From Streptomyces sp. CB02056 (lineage in GTDB: Bacteria; Actinomycetota; Actinomycetes; Streptomycetales; Streptomycetaceae), in the NCBI RefSeq assembly GCF_001905545.1, contig NZ_LIPD01000005.1, forward strand, positions 1-64,000: DNA of 64,000 nt, read 5' to 3'. Below are positions 16,294 through 24,828 of this stretch, piece by piece. The position numbers and the translations under genes are program-made. How positions within the stretch are numbered: position 1 is the stretch's first letter; every line of letters begins with the position of its first letter. Below the pieces are notes generated by a model that was given only the letters and a program-made list of their open reading frames with translations, searched no databases and was not told the origin of the DNA.

Positions 16294-17076
16294 TCAGGCG
16301 TCCCGGCGGGACAGGCCGAGGGCGGCCAGGGTGAAGGCGACGGCGAGGTAGCCGGCCAGGGCGGCGAAGCAGCCGACCGGGCCGAGGCGGTCGGCGCCCG
16401 CCGACGCGACCGTGGTGCCGAGGCCTTCGAAGACGCTCTGCAGGCCGAACCGTGACACCCCGTCGCCGAGCGGTGCCAGCAGCATCGGGGAGAGGAAGAA
16501 CAGGCCGAACAGGGCGGCGACCGCGCCCGCCGTGTGGCGCAGGACGAAGCCGAGCGCGAGGCCGAGCAGGGCGAAGGCGGACAGGAACAGGCCGCAGCCG
16601 ACCACGGCGCGCGCCACGCCGGGGGCGCCGAGCGGGACGGCGAGGTGCCGGCCGCTCAGGACGCGCCGACCGAGCAGGAAGGTCAGGAAGGCGAGCAGCT
16701 GCCCGAGCAGCGCCGAAACCCCGCCGACCACCAGGGCTTTGGCGACGAGCACCTGGCCGCGCCGGGGCACGGCCGCGAGGGTGGTGCGGATCTGGCCGGT
16801 GGTGTACTCGCTGGAGGCGGCCAGCGTGCCCAGGGTGCCGACGGCCAGCACCGCGACGTAGAAGCCGCCGGAGAAGCCGTAGCGGACCGGGTCGAAGCGC
16901 TCGCGTTGCTCGGCGCTCCAGGAGGCCCAGTTGTCGGCCGCGCTCGCGTAGTCGATCAGGCCGATGAACAGCGCGGCGGCCAGGGCCACGGCCGCCGCGA
17001 GCCGGGTCGCGCGGACGCTGCGCAGCTTGACCCACTCCCCGGCCAGGGCGCCCCGGGTGGTCGGTGCGGTGCTCAT
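16294..17076 (-). CDS. ABC-2 type transporter permease
   Basis: 260 aa. Six predicted hydrophobic segments (about residues 25-45, 75-95, 110-135, 150-175, 180-200 and 230-255), typical of ABC-2 permeases, with SSEYTTGQIRTTLAAVPRRG between TM2 and TM3, a family hallmark. The ATG overlaps the ATPase stop (ATGA), so translation is coupled. With the ATPase it makes an export pump of unknown substrate. It lies beside, and divergent from, a two-component system, a frequent antibiotic- or envelope-stress arrangement. Confidence 0.9.
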   Translation of the reverse strand: MSTAPTTRGALAGEWVKLRSVRATRLAAAVALAAALFIGLIDYASAADNWASWSAEQRERFDPVRYGFSGGFYVAVLAVGTLGTLAASSEYTTGQIRTTLAAVPRRGQVLVAKALVVGGVSALLGQLLAFLTFLLGRRVLSGRHLAVPLGAPGVARAVVGCGLFLSAFALLGLALGFVLRHTAGAVAALFGLFFLSPMLLAPLGDGVSRFGLQSVFEGLGTTVASAGADRLGPVGCFAALAGYLAVAFTLAALGLSRRDA

Positions 17077-18017
17077 GCGGTCCTCTTTCCGGGAGTCGTG
17101 ACGGAAGACGTGGAGGTGGCCCGGTGGTCGACCGCGCCGCCGACGGCGTCCATGAAGGCCTGCTCCAACGAGGCCTGCCGGACGGTGAGTTCGTGGACAC
17201 CGATACCGTGCCCGGCGGCCAGCTCGCCGATGGCGGACGGCTCCAGGCCGACGACGGCCAGCGCTCCGGCGGGCTCCTCGCCGACGGAGGCCGCCCCGGC
17301 CGCGCGCAGCAGCCGGGCCAGCTCCGCCGGGCGGGCGCAGCGCACCAGGACGTCGGTGCGGGCGTGCTCGGCGAGGAAGTCGGCCGTCGAGCGGTCCGCG
17401 ACGAGCCGTCCGCGCCCGATGACCACCAGGTGGTCGGCGGTGAGGGCCGTTTCGCTCATCAGGTGCGAGGAGAGCAGGACGGTCCGTCCTTCGGCGGCGA
17501 GGTCGCGCAGGAGGGTGCGGATCCACTGGACGCCTTCCGGGTCCAGTCCGTTGACGGGTTCGTCGAGCAGCAGGACGGGCGGGTCGCCGAGCAGGGCGGC
17601 GGCGATGCCCAGGCGCTGCTTCATGCCGAGCGAGAAGCGCCCGGCCCGGCGCCGGGCCGCCGTCGCCAGACCGGTGAGTTCCAGCACCTCGCGGACCCGG
17701 CGGGGGCCGATGCCGTTGGTGACGGCGAGGCCGAGCAGGTGGTGGCGGGCGGAGCGGGCGGGGTGGACGGCACCGGCGTCCAGCAGCGCGCCGACCTCGC
17801 GCAGCGGGTGGCGCAGCGAGGCGTACGGGCGGCCGTTGACAGTGGCCCGCCCCGCGGTCGGGGCGTCCAGGCCGAGGATCATCCGCAGGGTGGTGGACTT
17901 GCCGGAGCCGTTCGGTCCGAGGAAGCCGGTGACCCGGCCGGGGCGGACGGTGAAGGTGAGTCCGTCCACGGCGAGGGTGCCGCCGTAGCGCTTGCTGAGG
18001 TCGCGTACCTCGATCAT
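17073..18017 (-). CDS. ABC transporter ATP-binding protein
   Basis: 314 aa; ATG at 18017 with AAGGAAAGG upstream. Walker A GPNGSGKST (about residue 39), signature FSLGMKQRLGIA (about residue 133; LGMKQ replaces LSGGQ, normal in this subfamily), Walker B VLLLDEPVNGLDPEG, and H-loop SSHLMSE. A DrrA/BcrA-like C-terminal extension (about residues 220-314) follows. First gene of the exporter operon. Confidence 0.92.
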   Translation of the reverse strand: MIEVRDLSKRYGGTLAVDGLTFTVRPGRVTGFLGPNGSGKSTTLRMILGLDAPTAGRATVNGRPYASLRHPLREVGALLDAGAVHPARSARHHLLGLAVTNGIGPRRVREVLELTGLATAARRRAGRFSLGMKQRLGIAAALLGDPPVLLLDEPVNGLDPEGVQWIRTLLRDLAAEGRTVLLSSHLMSETALTADHLVVIGRGRLVADRSTADFLAEHARTDVLVRCARPAELARLLRAAGAASVGEEPAGALAVVGLEPSAIGELAAGHGIGVHELTVRQASLEQAFMDAVGGAVDHRATSTSSVTTPGKRTA

Positions 18018-18180
18018 CGTGCTGCCTTTCCTTGTGGCGTGCCTCCACGCTCCCGTCCGCACCGGGGGCCCGGCCTCCCACCGTGGGCGGAATCCCGGCA
18101 TCGGACGGGGCCGGTCTCTGCCCGTGGTCGTAGGCCTGGGGGGCGATGCCCCGGCGGCGGGCCGCCGCTAGCCTGGGGCG

Positions 18181-19434
18181 ATGTCCGACATCCCGCGCCC
18201 GCCGGTGACCGGAAGGCTCCGCCCGGGCCACTGGGTTCTGGTCGACCTGGCGGTCTCCCTGGCCCTGACCGTGCTCACCTGGCTGCGGGTGCTGGACGCC
18301 TACCGGGTGTTCGATCCGCACCACCGGGGCTACGCCGAGCCGACCACGGCCGAGCTGGTGACGGTGCTGGGGTGCGTGGTCGTCGTCGGCGCGGCGGCGG
18401 GCCTGCGGCGGCTCGCGCCGGCGGCCGCCGCCGGGGTGGTGTTCGCCGCCTGGGTGGTGGTCGTGGCGGTGGCCGGACGGCTGACCATCGCCAACCTGGC
18501 CGGGTTCCAGGTGGTGCTCGCCGCCGCGATGACGGTCTACCTGGTCGCGGCGGTCGGCGCGCCGCGGGTCGGCGCGGCCGCGCTGGCGTTCGGGCTGGTG
18601 GGCGCCGGGCTGAGCGGGTTCGGCTCGCGGGAGCTGTGGAACAACCTGGTGTTCGCCGCGCTGGCGGTCGTCACCGCCTGGGCGCTCGGCAGCGCGGCGG
18701 CCCGCTACCGCGCGTACGGGGCGGAGCTGCGCCGCCACCAGCTGGACCTCGCCAGGGCCGAGCTCGCGGAGGAGCTCGCCGAGGAGCGGATCCGGCTGGC
18801 CCGGGAGCTGCACGACGTGATCGCGCACAGCATGAGCGTGGTCAACGTCCAGGCGGGGTACGGCCGTTTCGTGATCGGCCGGGATCCGGCGAAGGCCGAG
18901 CAGGCACTGGACGCCATCCAGGCGGTGAGCCGGGACGCGATGGTGGAGATGCGCGGTCTGCTCACCGTCCTGCGCGGGGCCCCGGCCGAAGGCGCCGACC
19001 GTGGAGCGGGCGCCGAGTTCGCCCCCGCGCCCCGACTCGCCGACCTGGAACGGCTGGTGGCCAGCAGCGCGGAGGCCGGGGTGCGGGTCGAGCTGCGGGT
19101 CGGCGGCCGGGTCCGGACGCTGTCGGACGGCGTCGAGCTGTCGGCGTTCCGGATCGTCCAGGAGGCGCTGACCAACGTGGCGAGGCACGCGGGCACCGAC
19201 TCGGCCCGGGTGGACGTGGCGTACGAGGAGGACCGGTTGGTGCTGGAGGTGACCGACCCCGGGTGCGGCACCCTGAACGGTGCCGGGACAGGCGAGGGGC
19301 ACGGCCTGGCCGGGATCGCCGAACGGGTCGGCCTGTACCGGGGCCGCCTGGAGGCCGGGCCGGGCCCGGACGGCGGCTTCCGGGTCCGGGCCGTCCTGCC
19401 GCTGGCCGAGGCCGCGGTCGAGGCCGCGTCATGA
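18181..19434 (+). CDS. two-component sensor histidine kinase
   Basis: 417 aa. N-terminal membrane domain with four or five hydrophobic spans (about residues 20-185). A short coiled segment leads to the HisKA_3 dimerisation helix with the phosphorylatable His211 (LARELHDVIAHSMSVV), then a HATPase domain (EALTNVARHAG; EGHGLAGIAERVGLYRG). This is a NarL-type kinase. A TAGCCT hexamer at 18169-18174, seven bases before the ATG, suggests a leaderless transcript. Divergent from the ABC-2 exporter, which it may control with its response regulator. Confidence 0.92.
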   Translation: MSDIPRPPVTGRLRPGHWVLVDLAVSLALTVLTWLRVLDAYRVFDPHHRGYAEPTTAELVTVLGCVVVVGAAAGLRRLAPAAAAGVVFAAWVVVVAVAGRLTIANLAGFQVVLAAAMTVYLVAAVGAPRVGAAALAFGLVGAGLSGFGSRELWNNLVFAALAVVTAWALGSAAARYRAYGAELRRHQLDLARAELAEELAEERIRLARELHDVIAHSMSVVNVQAGYGRFVIGRDPAKAEQALDAIQAVSRDAMVEMRGLLTVLRGAPAEGADRGAGAEFAPAPRLADLERLVASSAEAGVRVELRVGGRVRTLSDGVELSAFRIVQEALTNVARHAGTDSARVDVAYEEDRLVLEVTDPGCGTLNGAGTGEGHGLAGIAERVGLYRGRLEAGPGPDGGFRVRAVLPLAEAAVEAAS

Positions 19435-20129
19435 CGGCGGCCGGGGAGCGCCCCGCCCCGCCGGTCCGGGTCGTGGTCGCCGACGACCAGGCGCTGGTCC
19501 GGGCCGGCCTGGCCGGGATCGTGGCCGCCGCCGACGGGTTCACCGTGGTGGGCGAGGCCGCCGACGGCGCGCAGGCCGTCCGGCTGGCCCGCACCGAGCA
19601 CCCGGACGTGGCCCTGATGGACATCCGGATGCCGGGCACCGACGGCCTCGCGGCCACCCGGCGGATCACCGCCGAGAGCGGCGTACGGATCCTCGTCCTC
19701 ACCACCTTCGACCTGGACGAGTACATCTACGGCGCGCTGCGCGCCGGAGCCTCCGGCTTCCTGCTCAAGTCCACCCCGCCCGAGGACCTGCTGACCGCGA
19801 TCCGGGTGGTCGCCGCCGGGGAGGCGCTGCTCGCCCCGAGCGTCACCCGCCGGCTGATCCGCGCGTTCACCGCCGCCTCCACCGGCCCCGCCGAACCGCC
19901 GGCGGACCGCGACGGCGAGCGGCAGCGGGTCCTCCAGGCCGTCACCGGACGGGAGTTGGAGGTGCTCACGCTGATCGGCCGCGGGCTCACCAACACCGAG
20001 ATCGCCGAGCGGCTGTGCGTCAGCACGGGCACGGTCAAGACCCACGTCGGCCACCTGCTGGCGAAGCTCGCCGCCCGCGACCGCGTCCACCTGGTGATCA
20101 CCGCCTACCGGGCGGCCCTGGTCGCCTGA
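19431..20129 (+). CDS. NarL/LuxR-type response regulator
   Basis: 232 aa; the ATG overlaps the kinase stop (ATGA). Receiver domain with acidic pair VVVADDQ, phosphoacceptor Asp64 (ALMDIRMPG), Thr (VLTTFDLDEY) and Lys (LLKSTPPEDL). C-terminal LuxR helix-turn-helix (about residues 165-225: LTGRELEVLTLIGRGLTNTEI-type with VSTGTVKTHVGHLLAKL). Cognate of the upstream kinase. Confidence 0.94.
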   Translation: MTAAGERPAPPVRVVVADDQALVRAGLAGIVAAADGFTVVGEAADGAQAVRLARTEHPDVALMDIRMPGTDGLAATRRITAESGVRILVLTTFDLDEYIYGALRAGASGFLLKSTPPEDLLTAIRVVAAGEALLAPSVTRRLIRAFTAASTGPAEPPADRDGERQRVLQAVTGRELEVLTLIGRGLTNTEIAERLCVSTGTVKTHVGHLLAKLAARDRVHLVITAYRAALVA

Positions 20130-20271
20130 CACCCGCCCCGGGCTCCTGGACCCCGCCACCCGTGACGGTGGGTGATGACGCTACTCGGCGCAGCGGGTTT
20201 GCCGCCCGTCAGCGGGCCCGGAACGCTGGGAGCCCGGGGGGAGCCACCCGCCACACCAGGAGTCCCCGCAG

Positions 20272-20883
20272 ATGTCCCCGAAAACCGTCGCCGCGCTCGC
20301 CGCGGGCCTCGTCGGCACCATAGCCCTCGCCCACGTCGCCTTCGCGGGCGCCCCCGTCACCCTGAACATGGCCACCGGCAGCGCCGAGTGCACGCTCACC
20401 TGGGCGAAGCCCGGCATCACCTTCAAGGCCCTGACGCCCGGCGGCAACGCCGCGTCCTTCCGGGACGTCGACGCAACCGGGACGGTCACCATCGACCTCA
20501 CCTCCGTCGGCAACCCCGTCACCCTGGCGAACTCCGTCTACATCCGGACGGCGGCCAAGGGCGGCTTCACCCTGACCGACGCCTCCGGCCGCTACGTGCA
20601 GGTCTCGAACCTCGAAGGCAGCCTCTCCGGCGACAGCACCTTCGTCGTGCAGACCAGCAGCGACCCCGCCGGCACCCGCCTCCCGGTGTACAACATCCCC
20701 ACCCGGCCCCGGATCAGCCCGGACGTGCAGTCCGTCCTGCCGCCGCGCGTCAACCTCGCGCTCTCCGACATCTGGATGAGCGTCCTGCCCGAGTTCGCCA
20801 CCGTCATGAACCAGACCTTCGGCGACGGCACCCTCCGGCCCGGCGACCAGCTCGGCACCTGCACCGCCCGGACCACCTCCTGA
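20272..20883 (+). CDS. secreted protein of unknown function
   Basis: 203 aa; ATG at 20272 with AGGAG eight bases upstream. Sec signal (TVAALAAGLVGTIALAHVAF, cleavage after AFA about residue 25). The mature part is Thr/Ser/Gly-rich and beta-strand-like, with two cysteines (AECTL and GTCTAR) that could bridge N- and C-termini. No enzyme motif. It follows the response regulator after 142 bp, so may be separately expressed. Family not recognised. Confidence 0.75.
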   Translation: MSPKTVAALAAGLVGTIALAHVAFAGAPVTLNMATGSAECTLTWAKPGITFKALTPGGNAASFRDVDATGTVTIDLTSVGNPVTLANSVYIRTAAKGGFTLTDASGRYVQVSNLEGSLSGDSTFVVQTSSDPAGTRLPVYNIPTRPRISPDVQSVLPPRVNLALSDIWMSVLPEFATVMNQTFGDGTLRPGDQLGTCTARTTS

Positions 20884-20973
20884 CGCGGCCGCCACCGGGC
20901 GATACCGGGGCGCCGACCGGGTACAGGTGACGGGGGCGGCCCCGCCCCTGACCCGGCGTCCGGGAGGAAACCC

Positions 20974-21699
20974 ATGTCCGCACCGTTCCAGCACCGCCGG
21001 TTCGCCGTCGACGACGACGGCAACGACCTGGGGTACCTGCTGTCGCTGCCGGACGGTTACCAGGACGGGCCCGGGCAGTGGCCGCTGCTGCTCTTCCTGC
21101 ACGGCGCCCTGGAGCGCGGCGAGGACCCGGCGGTCCTGGCCGCGCACGGCCCGGTCCGGCAGATCGCCGAGGGGGCGCGGCTGCCGTTCGTGGTGCTGGC
21201 CCCCCAGTGCCCGGCCCACAGTTCCTGGGTGGCGGAGCTGAGCAGCCTCGCCGCCCTCCTGGCGGAGGTGGAGCGGGAGGTCCGGATCGATCCGGACCGC
21301 CGGTATGTGACCGGCCTCAGCATGGGCGGCACCGGCTCGTGGGCGCTCGCCGCCCGGTACCCGCGCCGGTTCGCCGCCGCCGTACCGGTCTGCGGCTCCT
21401 GGCTGCGGGAGTCCGCACCGCGCCTGACCGCCGTCCCCGTCTGGACCTTCCACGGCGAGGAGGACGAGGTCATCCCGGTCTCGCACACCGAGCGCCTGGT
21501 CGACGCGCTGCGCGCACTGGGCGGCCCGGTGCGGTTCACCCGCTACCCGGGCGTCGGCCACGACTCCTGGACCCGGACGTACGACGACCCCGAGGTCTAC
21601 GACTGGCTGCTCGCCCAGTCCCGCCCCGGCGATCCCACCCTCCGAACGGTCCCCACCCCCACCGCGCCCACCGCGGACAGCCACGTGGAACCCGCTTAG
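20974..21699 (+). CDS. alpha/beta hydrolase (esterase/phospholipase-like)
   Basis: 241 aa; ATG at 20974 with GGGAGG nine bases upstream. Alpha/beta hydrolase fold: oxyanion region LLFLHGALERGED, nucleophile elbow GLSMGG (about residue 115), acid Asp in GEEDEVIPV and catalytic His in GVGHDSW. The pattern matches the carboxylesterase/phospholipase and PHB-depolymerase-like group often annotated as dienelactone or phospholipase-like hydrolases. No signal peptide, so cytosolic. Substrate unknown. Confidence 0.87.
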   Translation: MSAPFQHRRFAVDDDGNDLGYLLSLPDGYQDGPGQWPLLLFLHGALERGEDPAVLAAHGPVRQIAEGARLPFVVLAPQCPAHSSWVAELSSLAALLAEVEREVRIDPDRRYVTGLSMGGTGSWALAARYPRRFAAAVPVCGSWLRESAPRLTAVPVWTFHGEEDEVIPVSHTERLVDALRALGGPVRFTRYPGVGHDSWTRTYDDPEVYDWLLAQSRPGDPTLRTVPTPTAPTADSHVEPA

Positions 21700-21853
21700 G
21701 CCTATGGCCGGGATCCGCTCGCCCAGGGCCCTCGGCTGACACCGGTCCACCTGGGCGTTGATCGTCTGTCTACCGCCGTCACGCACGATCGATCCCGCAG
21801 AGCGCGCCCCACACGCTCACGGGCGCGAACGGACGAGAGAGGCACACGGGGAC

Positions 21854-22342
21854 ATGAAGACGACGAAGAAGCTGCGGCACACCGTGCTCGGGATCGCGGC
21901 CGGCATGCTGGCCCTGGTCGGGACGGTGGCGTCGGCGGGGACCGCGCACGCCGACGGCCCGCCCAGCGCGTACCTGAACGAGCCCGGCATCCTCTACCGC
22001 GGCGGCCACATCGAGGCGGGCGACACCCAGCTGGTCCTGCAGAACGACGGCAACCTCGTCCTCTACCGGGCCTACCAGGACCCGAGTCTCGTCCACGCCG
22101 TGTGGCAGGCGCCCAAGACCTGGGGCTGCGGCTACAAGGCGATCATGCAGGGCGACGGGAACTTCGTCGTCTACGACGTCAACAGCCACCCCTGCTGGAG
22201 CGCCGACACCTTCAAGCCCAGCTCCCTCGCGAACGCCAGCCTCGCGGTCTCCGCCCTCGGCGGCCTCAAGGTCGTCTTCGTCAACCCCAGCGGCGGCCGG
22301 AGCATCAGCTGGGCGACGATCCGCAGCTCCGACCTGTACTAG
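21854..22342 (+). CDS. secreted B-lectin (mannose-binding bulb-type) protein
   Basis: 162 aa; ATG at 21854. Sec signal (TVLGIAAGMLALVGTVAS, cleavage after AHA about residue 33). The mature protein is a single bulb-type lectin domain with two mannose-site motifs of the form QxDxNxVxY: LVLQNDGNLVLYR and AIMQGDGNFVVYD; a third site is degenerate. Two Cys (WGCGYK, HPCWS) probably form a disulfide. Related domains occur in plant lectins, fungal adhesins and lectin-like bacteriocins. No partner gene is evident; sugar binding outside the cell is the likely role. Confidence 0.85.
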   Translation: MKTTKKLRHTVLGIAAGMLALVGTVASAGTAHADGPPSAYLNEPGILYRGGHIEAGDTQLVLQNDGNLVLYRAYQDPSLVHAVWQAPKTWGCGYKAIMQGDGNFVVYDVNSHPCWSADTFKPSSLANASLAVSALGGLKVVFVNPSGGRSISWATIRSSDLY

Positions 22343-22466
22343 GCACGGTGCCGGCGGTCTGCCGGTGGTGACGGTGATCCATCAGCGGTCTGTGGGTGGC
22401 GCGTTGTTCATTGGCCGGGCGGTGCGTCGCCGACGACGCACCGCCCGAGCCGAAGGAGCCCCCGTC

Positions 22467-23417
22467 ATGTCCTCCACCCACCCCAGCCCGCCGTGGGACG
22501 TCCACCGGCTGCCCTCCGCCGCCGGCAGGTCCTTCCTGGTCACCGGGGGCAACGCCGGGATCGGCTACTTCGTCGCGGAGCAGCTCGCCGGGACCGGGGC
22601 CGTCGTGGTGCTCGGGAGCCGGGACGGGGCGAAGGCCTCGGCCGCCATGGCCTCGATCCGCTCCCGCGTCCCCGGCGCGCGGCTGCGCCACCTCCGGCTG
22701 GACCTCGCCGACCTGGCGTCCGTGCGGACCGCCGCGGACGGTCTCGGACTCGACCGCCTCGACGCGGTGGTCCACAACGCCGGTGTAGCGCTCGACGATC
22801 CGCCGCGGTGCACGACGAAGGACGGCCACGAGCTGATGTTCGGGGTCAACCACCTGGGGCACGTCGCGCTGACCCGGGCCCTGGCGCCGCTGCTGTCCGC
22901 GGCGCCCGCCGCCCGGGTCGTGACGGTGGGCAGCTTCGCGGCGCGCTCCGAGCGGCTGGACCCGGACGACCTCCAGTCGGCCCGGGACTACCGCCCGAAG
23001 CGCGCCTACGGCCGGTCGAAGCTGGCGCAGATGTCCTTCGCCTTCGAGCTCGACCGCCGCCTGCACGCCCGCGGCAGCACCGTGCTCAGCCTGGTCGCGC
23101 ATCCCGGCGGCGCCCTGGACTCGCTGACCCCGGCCCGCCCGGGGGTGCACGCGGCGACCCGCGGCAGCCGGCTGCGGGGCGCGCCCGCCGGGCTGCTGCT
23201 CCAGGGCAAGGACCGCGGGGCCTGGCCGATCGTCCGGGCCGTCCTGGACCCGCGGGTGCAGGGCGGACAGCTGTGGGGGCCCAGGGCCTTCGGCCTGCGC
23301 GGCGCACCCGAGCTGGAGCCGGTCCGCGCCCACATGACCGATCCGGCCCTCGCCGCACGCCTGTGGGACGCCAGCTGCGAAGCGGCCGGCGTCGAGCCCG
23401 ACCTGGCCCTCCTGTAG
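22467..23417 (+). CDS. short-chain dehydrogenase/reductase
   Basis: 316 aa; ATG at 22467 with AAGGAG eight bases upstream. NAD(P)-binding TGGNAGIG (TGxxxGIG, about residue 26), NAG motif in VVHNAGVAL, catalytic Ser in TVGSFAA and YGRSK (YxxxK). Layout and length match the retinol dehydrogenase/WW-oxidoreductase-like subgroup of classical SDRs (oxidation of an alcohol to a ketone or aldehyde, or the reverse). Substrate unknown; monocistronic by spacing. Confidence 0.88.
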   Translation: MSSTHPSPPWDVHRLPSAAGRSFLVTGGNAGIGYFVAEQLAGTGAVVVLGSRDGAKASAAMASIRSRVPGARLRHLRLDLADLASVRTAADGLGLDRLDAVVHNAGVALDDPPRCTTKDGHELMFGVNHLGHVALTRALAPLLSAAPAARVVTVGSFAARSERLDPDDLQSARDYRPKRAYGRSKLAQMSFAFELDRRLHARGSTVLSLVAHPGGALDSLTPARPGVHAATRGSRLRGAPAGLLLQGKDRGAWPIVRAVLDPRVQGGQLWGPRAFGLRGAPELEPVRAHMTDPALAARLWDASCEAAGVEPDLALL

Positions 23418-23541
23418 CGGCGGCTTCGTCCCAGCGGCTCCCCCGGTGCCCGTCCATCCCAGGAGGTGACAGGGCACGCGCGCCGGGGGGACCCTGGAGG
23501 GGGCGGCCGGCTGCCCCGCGCGGAGCCGAGGAGGTTGACCC

Positions 23542-23844
23542 GTGAGGTTCATCCAGATCATCGAGTACCGGACGAGTCGGATCGACGAGTTCAACGCCCT
23601 GCTCGACAGCTGGGTCGAGAAGAACGCGGGCCACCGGCTGGCGACCCGCTCGCTGCAGACCCGTGACCGCGACGGCGAGAACGTGTACCTGAACATCGTG
23701 GAGTTCCCCTCGCACGAGGCGGCGATGCGGAACTCCGACCGCCCTGAGACCTCGGAGTTCGCCGCGCGGGCCGCCGCCCTGTGCGACGGGCCGCCGGTGT
23801 TCCGCAACCTCGACCTGGTGAACGAATGGACCTTCCAAGCCTGA
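23542..23844 (+). CDS. small dimeric alpha-beta barrel-like protein
   Basis: 100 aa; GTG start with GAGGAGG about five bases upstream. Begins MRFIQIIEYRTSRIDEFNALLDSWVEKN and has a central VYLNIVEFPSHEAAMRNSD, the strand-helix-strand pattern of ferredoxin-like ABM/EthD dimers. No catalytic residues can be assigned. It is a common streptomycete conserved hypothetical. Close to the next gene (97 bp) but with its own ribosome site. Confidence 0.75.
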   Translation: MRFIQIIEYRTSRIDEFNALLDSWVEKNAGHRLATRSLQTRDRDGENVYLNIVEFPSHEAAMRNSDRPETSEFAARAAALCDGPPVFRNLDLVNEWTFQA

Positions 23845-23940
23845 GCCGACGCGCGGACGCCGTACGGACAGGCGGCGGGGACGGCGGGATTCCGGTCGGC
23901 CGGTAGATTCGCTCCCTCACCACCGACCGAGGGAGTCCCC

Positions 23941-24762
23941 GTGCCCGACCGGCCCAGCCTGCTGTACGTGACCGACCTGGCCTACCCCGCCCGCGGCCGG
24001 CGCTACGGCGACGAGGACGTCCTCCTCACCTCCCGGCTGCGGGAGCACTTCGACCTGGCCCTGTGCCACCCGCTCGACGCCCGGTCCCTGATGGGCCGCT
24101 TCGACGGGGTCGTGGTGCGCAACAGCGGCCCGGTGCTGCACTACCGGGAGGAGTACGCCCGGTTCCGCTCCCAGGCGCTGGCCGACGGCGTACGCGTCTA
24201 CAACCCGCTGACCGGGCGGGGCGACATGGCCGGGAAGCGGTACCTGCTGGACCTGACCGCGTCGGGCCACCCGGTCATCCCCACCGTCGACCGGCCGCAG
24301 GACCTCGACCGGCTGCCCGCCGCCGAGCGCTACGCGGTCAAGCCCGAGGAGGGCGCCGACAGCATAGGCCTGCGCTTCCTCACCCGCGAGGAGCTGGACG
24401 GCGTCGAGTGGGGCGAGGTGCTGGTCCAGCCGCGGATCGACTTCCGGTACGAGGTCTCGTTCTACTTCGTGGACGACGCCTTCCAGTACGCCCTCCACAC
24501 GCCCGACCCGGCCCGGCGCTGGGTCCTGGAGCCGTACGAGCCGAGCGCCGCCGACCTCGCGTTCGCCCGCGGCTTCGTCGACTGGAACACGCTCGCCCAC
24601 GGGATCCAGCGGGTGGACGCCTGCCGCGCGCCGGACGGGCGCCTGCTCCTGGTCGAGCTGGAGGACCTCAACCCCTACCTCTCCCTCGACCTGGTCGCCG
24701 AGGAGGTCCGGGAGGGCTTCGTCCGGGCCATGGCGGACTCGCTGCACCGCTTCCTGGACTGA
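23941..24762 (+). CDS. ATP-grasp-like protein
   Basis: 273 aa; GTG start. Similar in layout to RimK/glutathione-synthetase-like ATP-grasp enzymes: N-terminal domain with a possible ligand loop, a short linker NPLTGRGDMAGKRYLLDL, ATP-binding VKPEEGADSIGL (about residue 138) and LVQPRIDFRYEVSFYFV, and C-terminal RVDACRAPDGRLLLVELEDLNPYL with the Glu/Asn pair that holds Mg. ATP-grasp enzymes ligate a carboxylate to an amine or thiol. No precursor peptide or biosynthetic neighbours are visible. Convergent with hypE. Confidence 0.75.
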   Translation: MPDRPSLLYVTDLAYPARGRRYGDEDVLLTSRLREHFDLALCHPLDARSLMGRFDGVVVRNSGPVLHYREEYARFRSQALADGVRVYNPLTGRGDMAGKRYLLDLTASGHPVIPTVDRPQDLDRLPAAERYAVKPEEGADSIGLRFLTREELDGVEWGEVLVQPRIDFRYEVSFYFVDDAFQYALHTPDPARRWVLEPYEPSAADLAFARGFVDWNTLAHGIQRVDACRAPDGRLLLVELEDLNPYLSLDLVAEEVREGFVRAMADSLHRFLD

Positions 24763-24773
24763 CCCCGACCGCG

Positions 24774-24815
24774 TACGCCGCCGCCCCGGGAATCGCCTCC
24801 CGGGGCGGCGGCGTA
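24774..24815. terminator. strong bidirectional terminator
   Basis: TACGCCGCCGCCCCGGGA (24774-24791) and its exact complement TCCCGGGGCGGCGGCGTA (24798-24815) form a perfect 18-bp stem with a 6-nt loop. It ends both the ATP-grasp gene and the whole hydrogenase operon, which converge here. Confidence 0.85.
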
Positions 24816-24828
24816 ACCGGTCGGGCCC

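Noticed and set aside
16294..19302. 1002-residue minus-strand frame spanning the ABC-2 permease into the kinase region
   Set aside because: Only the terminal 260 codons (from 17076) look like protein; the rest is a shadow of the ATPase and kinase genes.
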